Program-made: the position numbers and the translations under genes
Notes under the pieces: generated by a model
What the model was told of the DNA's origin: nothing
The model's database searches: none
The model's input: only the letters and a program-made list of their open reading frames with translations
Shown: piece by piece, positions 39,202 to 44,289 of the stretch
How the letters are laid out: each line of letters opens with the position of its first letter
Numbering within the stretch: the stretch's first letter is position 1
DNA from: a bacterium
GTDB lineage: Bacteria > Zhuqueibacterota > QNDG01 > JAFGCO01
Direction: 5' to 3'
Assembly: GCA_016930535.1 (NCBI GenBank)
Contig: JAFGGN010000109.1
Location: forward strand, 1-44,289
DNA length: 44,289 nt

Positions 39202-41178
39202 TCAGGTGCCGGTTACCGTGATCAGGGTCATATCGTCGAACTGAGCCTGCCCGTTTACGAAATTTTTGACGGCTTCAATCACCGTGTTGTTCACGGCTTC
39301 AGATGAAGCCTGGTCTGTTTTCTTCAGAAGCTCTACGAGCCGGTTTTCGCCGAATTCCTCACCTTCCGGATTCTGGGATTCAACGATGCCGTCCGTATAG
39401 AAGAGGATGGTGTGAAACTGTTTCAGATGAATGGTTTCCTCATGTATATTTTCATCGAACAGGTCCCCTTTTTCCAGGCCCAGTCCAATGCCCTCCGGAA
39501 TACGGCAATCCACACTGCAGGTGCGGTTGTCCTTCACGATCAGGCTGTTGTGACCCGCGCGCGAAAATGTCAATGTGTGCTGTTTTTTATCGATGACTGC
39601 ATAAATCATGGTGATAAAAATTCTGCGGTCCATGATTCCGTAGAGTCTGCGGTTCAGCGTACAGAGCAGGTGTTTGGGTGAACGGCAACGCTCGACAAGT
39701 GCCAGCATCAGGCCCTTGACCATGGCCATGTAAAAAGCCGCAGATGTTCCCTTGCCTGTCACATCTGCGATGACGAGGCCCAGGCGGGACTCGTCGATAT
39801 GAAAATAATCAAAATAATCCCCGCCGATTTCAGTAGCCGGCAGGCAAATGCCGTGAATGTCATATCCGTTCAGTCCCGGATGCGTGTTCGGCAGCAGGCT
39901 CTGCTGGACTTCGCCGGCAATTTTAAGTTCCTGTTTCATACGTTCTTTTTCTGTCAGTTCATCGATCAGCAGCACATTTTCCAAAGCAAAACCGGCCTGC
40001 CGGATCAGCGTACCCAGAAAAACAATGTCGGATTCCTGAAATACTTCGCCGGACTGGCACCCGTTAATCATCAGGATGCCCACGATATCGTCCATCACCT
40101 TGATCGGACAAATCAATGCACCGGGATGCAGGGACCCGATACCTGACAGATGTTTTCCAAATTCCGGGAAATCGTCGAAATGGCTCAGCGGCTTTGGATT
40201 GTCCGTGCTTTTAATGAGTGTATGCAGTTTCTCGCTGCAGTGAAAAACAGGACCGGTTTTTCCTTCGTCGGGGAATGTGGAGACAAGTGCGAGTTCGCAG
40301 GTGGATTCGTTGTTCCGCAGAAAAAGCAGGGTTTGTTTCGAATGCAGGGCAATGCCGATACGCTGTGTGATCAGGCTGAATATCCGTTCCGCTTCGAGTG
40401 TGAATCCGAGTTCACGGCCAAAGGATTCAATTTCAACTTTTTCCCGAAGTCCGTTGGTCATGAAATTGAATGTCTCCGTCATTTCTCCGATTTCGTCATT
40501 GGTTCGTATCGGCACGTGCTGATTGAAATTTCCCTGCGTGATCTGTTTCATCGCCCGTGTGAGATGCATCAGCGGATTCACGATTTTCTGGCTCATGTAA
40601 AAAGAAATGAATATGGCGGCGATGGTAAACAAAAATCCCAGGGCGAGGTTGGCGATCAGGTTCCGGCGAAGTTCGTCGTTTATTTCCACTTTCGAGAATC
40701 CGACATGCACATATCCCCGGCTCTGGTTGCCCATCATGATGTTGACGGATACGGATTCAAAATCCCGCTGGCTGTCATCCGCGATCCGGCCCTGCTCCAG
40801 CTGACCGATAATGAGTGCCTGGTCCCTGCTGCTCAGTATGCGGGAAGGGATGTCGATCCAGTTCATATTCAGTGTGGATGCCTTTAAATCACGGAATTCA
40901 TTAAAAATGGCGATATAAACGATATCCGGATTGATGGAGATCTGATTTTCGATGTACGACTGATAGAGTTCCCAGTCCTCGGAACCCACTGAACGTATGG
41001 TGGCAATGTTGTTGGCCAGGCGTTCCATACGCAGTTTGACCTGTTCCGAGCGCAGTGTCATCTCTCTGATGGTGAAAATGTAGGTGACACTTGCCATGAT
41101 CGTAAATACCATGATCACGAACGGGATGGCGATTTTAAAGCGCAGGCTGAACAGGAATGTCGGTTTTCGTTCTGTCAT
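39202..41178 (-). CDS. Membrane HAMP-GAF-SpoIIE (RsbU-type) protein phosphatase
   Basis: 658 residues. Two membrane helices (about 14-34 and 172-192) bracket a periplasmic sensor domain. HAMP follows (KIVNPLMHLTRAMKQITQGN), then GAF (~255-395), a linker helix (KERMKQELKIAGEVQQSLLP) and a PP2C/SpoIIE domain with metal-binding Asp residues in EIGGDYFDYF, VIADVTGKGTSAAFYMAM, FYTDGIVE and FDDMTLI. All catalytic acids are present. Such proteins dephosphorylate anti-anti-sigma factors in partner-switching pathways, but no STAS or RsbW gene is in the window. It lies upstream of the TolB/TPR lipoprotein gene. The 262-base region before it (41179-41440) shows no gene or clear promoter. Confidence 0.95.
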   Translation of the reverse strand: MTERKPTFLFSLRFKIAIPFVIMVFTIMASVTYIFTIREMTLRSEQVKLRMERLANNIATIRSVGSEDWELYQSYIENQISINPDIVYIAIFNEFRDLKASTLNMNWIDIPSRILSSRDQALIIGQLEQGRIADDSQRDFESVSVNIMMGNQSRGYVHVGFSKVEINDELRRNLIANLALGFLFTIAAIFISFYMSQKIVNPLMHLTRAMKQITQGNFNQHVPIRTNDEIGEMTETFNFMTNGLREKVEIESFGRELGFTLEAERIFSLITQRIGIALHSKQTLLFLRNNESTCELALVSTFPDEGKTGPVFHCSEKLHTLIKSTDNPKPLSHFDDFPEFGKHLSGIGSLHPGALICPIKVMDDIVGILMINGCQSGEVFQESDIVFLGTLIRQAGFALENVLLIDELTEKERMKQELKIAGEVQQSLLPNTHPGLNGYDIHGICLPATEIGGDYFDYFHIDESRLGLVIADVTGKGTSAAFYMAMVKGLMLALVERCRSPKHLLCTLNRRLYGIMDRRIFITMIYAVIDKKQHTLTFSRAGHNSLIVKDNRTCSVDCRIPEGIGLGLEKGDLFDENIHEETIHLKQFHTILFYTDGIVESQNPEGEEFGENRLVELLKKTDQASSEAVNNTVIEAVKNFVNGQAQFDDMTLITVTGT

Positions 41179-41440
41179 ACTGGTTTTTGAGATGGTTGAT
41201 GCAGATAAGACGATCCGAATGTCCGGTATGTTTTGAATATAAACAAAAAATGGGGGAGATCAAAAAGGAAAACACAAATGGAAATAAAACGGGAATATTT
41301 GATTTGCATGGATATGAAGTGCAATATTTTATTCTGAAACGGGGGATGGGTGAAACGGTGATGAAAAGCTTTCTGCAACGATGACTGGTGCTGTCTCCGA
41401 TTCTCCGTTTCACCGGTACAATATCCTGCGGTTGTTCCTC

Positions 41441-42721
41441 CTATCGTTTGCGTCTTCTGCTCGCGGCATACTCGGGTGCTTCCCTGATGGCCATACCGAC
41501 CAGGGGGAAGGCCCTGAGCATGTGTTTGATTGCGCTGCGTTTCAGTTTAAGGGGTTTATTGCCCACGTCGCGCCATCCGGGCGTGCCCAGGTCGTCTTTG
41601 GGAAGCTGTTTTTCTTCCCAGTTGGCAAAGAGCCTGCCCCATGTGCTGGACAGTATTTGCTTTACCCGTTTCATGTGAAACGGGTACCAGAACAGGTCGT
41701 GATACGTGACGCTGGCAATATAGGACCAGGGTGCGAGTACGGTTTTCAGTGTCCATTCAAGCGGTTTTTTCAGCCATCCCCAGTAGATTCGATGCTGCAT
41801 GCGGCTTGCGAAGGTCATTTTCTGGAAGGGCCCCACAAATCCCCAGTTTTTGTTCAGCTCGTCTCCGTCTCCGCAGATTTCCAGCTCGGATATATCTCCG
41901 CATCCCAGGCCTTTTTCATGCGCGAGACGGACGAATTTCAGGTCGGACAGGGGATCGAATCCCATCAGTTTGGCGGCCACCGCATCGATGGCCACCTGGT
42001 CCTGGGAGGCCAGGATGACATTTTTAACATATGGGGCCATACAGCGCGGCCCCGGACCGTCCCCGGCGAACGTTCCGTCCATGACCGCAAAAAGTCCGCT
42101 GTGTATTTTCTTTTGAATCATCAGCAGATCCACCAGCGTCTCGTGAATCACCGGGTGTGTCCAGTGCCTCTTTTCGTTCAGCAGTCCGCCGAACGCGTTT
42201 TTCATGGCCCCCGTGGTGGTGGTGAAGATATGCGTTTTTATGGTCGGCAGATGAATGATATTTTCCCCGATAAACCGTTTGGGGATCATGAATCCTTTTT
42301 TGTATACGTCATTCAGCACGAGAAAATCATCCGCAAGGTCGCCGACGGCTTCACGCACATGGATCCATTCCTCCCCTTCGTACAGATGAACGTTTCTCAA
42401 TCCGTGATGATCCGTGACCTGCACCTGCTTGTTCTCCCGTTCGCCCAGATGGGCGTCGATGACCACGGTCCGGTTGTGGCATCCGTGAATGAGTTCGTCG
42501 CTGTATCCGTCCCGTTTCATGGCCCGGATCACACCGTCCAGCTGCCAGGGTGTCGTGGAACTCGCCGGAAAAAAGAAATGCCAGCTGATGTTGATTTTCA
42601 GGGCGGTGTCTTTATCCTTTTGAATCACATTCTGATAACCGGCGAGATTCATCAGACGATGATAATCTTCAAGAACCGTTTCCGGTGTGGTGCGAAGAAT
42701 GGCGACTTTCGATTTCGGCAT
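41441..42721 (-). CDS. DUF362 family protein
   Basis: 426 residues, cytoplasmic by sequence. It has the DUF362 core: KVAILRTTPETVLEDY at the start, INLPTIKTH-type strand (IIHLPTIKTHIFTTTTGAMKN), a DLLMIQK helix, an AVMDGTFAGDGPGPR loop and VILASQDQVAIDAVAAKLMG. A C-terminal helical extension with many Trp and Tyr residues ends in a basic ASRRRKR tail and lacks the ferredoxin-type Cys clusters of some relatives. The reaction of this family is unknown. The long open frame on the opposite strand is a shadow. It is 76 bases downstream of the YchF-family gene, same strand. Confidence 0.88.
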   Translation of the reverse strand: MPKSKVAILRTTPETVLEDYHRLMNLAGYQNVIQKDKDTALKINISWHFFFPASSTTPWQLDGVIRAMKRDGYSDELIHGCHNRTVVIDAHLGERENKQVQVTDHHGLRNVHLYEGEEWIHVREAVGDLADDFLVLNDVYKKGFMIPKRFIGENIIHLPTIKTHIFTTTTGAMKNAFGGLLNEKRHWTHPVIHETLVDLLMIQKKIHSGLFAVMDGTFAGDGPGPRCMAPYVKNVILASQDQVAIDAVAAKLMGFDPLSDLKFVRLAHEKGLGCGDISELEICGDGDELNKNWGFVGPFQKMTFASRMQHRIYWGWLKKPLEWTLKTVLAPWSYIASVTYHDLFWYPFHMKRVKQILSSTWGRLFANWEEKQLPKDDLGTPGWRDVGNKPLKLKRSAIKHMLRAFPLVGMAIREAPEYAASRRRKR

Positions 42722-42797
42722 GATTTATTGTCCCGTTTTCATGGTTTTTCTTTTGCACACATAAATTAAAGAATGGTTTCCAAAAAAGCAAGCCGGC

Positions 42798-43829
42798 TCA
42801 GACATTGAACCTGAAATTCATGATGTCCCCGTCCTGAACGATATAGGTTTTCCCTTCGAGCCTGACCGTCCCTTTTTTCCGGGCTTCGGCCATGCTGCCC
42901 GCGGCCATGAGGTCGTCATATGAGATGGTTTCGGCCCGGATAAATCCTTTCTGAATATCCGAATGAATTTCACCGGCGGCTTCCACGGCCGTACTTTCCC
43001 TTTGTATCGTCCAGGCCCTGACCTCATCCTCTCCCACCGTGAAATAGGAGATGAGCCCCAGCATTTCATAGGATTTTTGTATGATCCGGTTCCTTGCGGT
43101 TTCATGAATCCCGTATTCCTGCAGAAATTCCGCGGCATCAGAATCATTCATCCTGCTGATCTCATGTTCCAGCTGCACGCGGACCGCCATACAGTCGGTC
43201 CGGCCTTCGTGTCCGGTGAGATCCGGCATGGTCTCGTTATGATCGTCATTGTTGAACACCACCAGAACGGGCTTGCCGGAAAGAAAGGCGAATCCTTTCA
43301 GAAGCGGATGGGCCGTCAGGTCCGGTCTGGACCGAAGCGGCTCCTCGTTTTCCAGCATCGCATGAATATCCTGCATCAGCCGGTGCTCCTCCGCGTCGTA
43401 TCCGCGGCCCTTCTTTTTATCCGCTTCCAGCCGTTCCAGCCTTTTTTCCGTGACCAGCAGATCTGCGAAAATCAGCTCTTCCTCGATTTTTTTAAAGTCC
43501 GCAGCCGGCTGCGGAGCCCCATAACCGGGCTGATCGAAATTGCGGATCACATGGATGAACGCGTCGCTGTCACGGACATCGGCCCAGCGCTGTTCCTTTG
43601 CCTTCTGGTCTGCACCCATGACCGCTCCGGGAAGAAAGTAGTTGACTTTGGCGTATGTGGTTTTTTTCGGGTTATACATGGCACTGAGCCGGTCGATCCG
43701 GATATCGGGCACATTGACCATGCCGATCCGGTTCTCGCTTTTCTGTTCAGGACCGCCCGTGGTCCTGCTGAGCGCCTCGAACAGCGTGGTTTTGCCGGAA
43801 AGCGGCAGTCCGATGAAACTGAGTTTCAA
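42798..43829 (-). CDS. Divergent YchF/Obg-like ATPase with TTG start
   Basis: 343 residues from TTG 43829; GGAGG (43834-43838 on the + strand) is four bases upstream and no ATG fits. G1 is GLPLSGKTT (7-15). The C-terminal TGS-type (DUF933) domain is well kept: LISYFTVGEDEVRAWTI, EIHSDIQKGFIRAETI, and a final DGDIMNFRFNV. Two central motifs have drifted: the DIAG switch-II sequence of YchF appears as FLPG, losing the Asp, and the NxxE base motif appears as NNDD. The family binds ribosomes and hydrolyses ATP. Given the drift and a length below the usual ~363, this is probably a paralogue rather than the housekeeping YchF. Confidence 0.88.
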   Translation of the reverse strand: MKLSFIGLPLSGKTTLFEALSRTTGGPEQKSENRIGMVNVPDIRIDRLSAMYNPKKTTYAKVNYFLPGAVMGADQKAKEQRWADVRDSDAFIHVIRNFDQPGYGAPQPAADFKKIEEELIFADLLVTEKRLERLEADKKKGRGYDAEEHRLMQDIHAMLENEEPLRSRPDLTAHPLLKGFAFLSGKPVLVVFNNDDHNETMPDLTGHEGRTDCMAVRVQLEHEISRMNDSDAAEFLQEYGIHETARNRIIQKSYEMLGLISYFTVGEDEVRAWTIQRESTAVEAAGEIHSDIQKGFIRAETISYDDLMAAGSMAEARKKGTVRLEGKTYIVQDGDIMNFRFNV

Positions 43830-44171
43830 GCGTCCTCCTGTTTCGATCCAAAATGACTCGAAATATATAAAATGGACAGGAAAAATGCAAGCGTAAAAGG
43901 GTCCACAGGGTCTTTGGGTCATTGGGCCGTTGAGCCGGAACGCGAGACGGAGGATCGGAGAGGAGGAGAAACGGAGAGAAGAGAAAACCGCTGAGATGCA
44001 GGACGCAGAGAATTAAAGGTCTTTTGAGTCCATAGGATCTATCGGGTCTTTGGGTCCGTTGAGTCGCTTGACCGTAACGCGAAACGGAGCATGGGAGAAA
44101 CGGAGGATCGGTGAAGGATTTCGTTTTGTTTTTTCTCCGTTTCTCATCTTCTCCGTCTCTCCGATTCACCT
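43830..44171. repeat. Intergenic region with degenerate dispersed repeats
   Basis: No gene is supported. Two related copies, 43908-43958 and 44044-44111, share GGGTCTTTGGGTC, CCGTTGAG, AACGCGA and CGGAGGATCGG in the same order. GAGAAACGGAGA (43966-43977) has an exact inverted partner, TCTCCGTTTCTC (44134-44145). The stretch CCGCTGAGATGCAGGACGCA (43990-44009) recalls simple CGCAGAGAA-type intergenic repeats of many uncultivated bacterial genomes. Confidence 0.75.
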
Positions 44172-44289
44172 GCGGTCGGCCGTCCGCCGTCCGCGGTCAT
44201 GGATGGCATCTCCGTTTCTCCGACGCATTCGCGGTCTGCTGTCCGCCGTCCGCGGTCATGGATGGCATCTCCGTTTCTCCGACGCATTC
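44172..44289. repeat. 59-bp tandem duplication at the window edge
   Basis: Copies at 44172-44230 and 44231-44289 differ at only two positions (7 and 10 of the unit) and abut exactly. Each carries CGTCCGCGGTCATGGATGGC and the TCTCCGTTTCTC core. The second copy ends at the last base of the window, so the array may continue. Confidence 0.95.

Noticed and set aside
41157..41384. 75-codon open frame on the plus strand in the gap before the phosphatase gene
   Set aside because: No ribosome site, partial overlap with the start of a solid gene and no recognisable features.
41381..42769. 462-codon open frame on the plus strand
   Set aside because: Antisense shadow of the DUF362 gene; no domain or ribosome site.

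Overview
This window comes from a Gram-negative (diderm) bacterium. The evidence is a TonB-dependent receptor, a FadL/OmpP1-like barrel, several lipoprotein signals, an OmpA-type peptidoglycan-binding domain and an exported NlpC/P60 enzyme. The mix (TolB/TPR lipoproteins, RsbU-type phosphatase, LarBC, DUF362, PorV/FadL-like barrel) is typical of genomes in or near the FCB group or Desulfobacterota-like lineages. That placement is an inference and no marker here fixes it. No rRNA, tRNA, CRISPR array, phage gene or transposase gene was found.

Left third (1-12650, all + strand): an unusual dense gene train. In order it holds a GrpE-like exchange factor with a long disordered N-terminus (cut by the window edge), a lidless Hsp70, a membrane-anchored Ser/Thr pseudokinase, a membrane-tethered ABC solute-binding protein fused to an OmpA domain, its ABC permease and ATPase, and an active-looking Ser/Thr kinase fused to a formylglycine-enzyme-like domain. 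After a 300-base leader come a small helical protein overlapping a larger protein with a C-terminal two-helix membrane hairpin (the pair recalls the CATRA-associated small protein and CATRA of predicted conflict systems), a 46-residue membrane peptide, an ICMT-like membrane methyltransferase and a secreted helical sensor-like protein. Two strong hairpins close the region. I read it as a candidate undescribed envelope-sensing or conflict-type system that joins transport, kinase/pseudokinase signalling and a private chaperone pair.

Middle (12900-24610, + strand): a small membrane protein coupled to a PRMT-like methyltransferase, a radical SAM protein with a CX4CX2C cluster motif, a second methyltransferase, a four-gene ion-homeostasis cluster (CPA2 antiporter, PTS EIIA-like protein, YqhA/UPF0114 protein, small membrane protein), a Tat-exported TldD with TldE and a terminator, then a TonB-dependent receptor.

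Right part (24640-43830, mostly - strand): an arginine cluster read right to left (barrel protein, argR, argG from a promoter overlapped by an ARG-box-like site, a PHP phosphatase, an NlpC/P60 lipoprotein); a FadL/OmpP1-like protein with a perfect intrinsic terminator; a Tyr/Trp-rich then Ser-rich lipoprotein divergent from a GAF-PAS hybrid histidine kinase; larB-larC; a REP-like structured element; a TolB/TPR lipoprotein; a HAMP-GAF-SpoIIE phosphatase; a DUF362 protein; and a divergent YchF-family protein started by TTG. The last 400 bases hold a dispersed repeat family ending in a 59-bp tandem duplication at the window edge.
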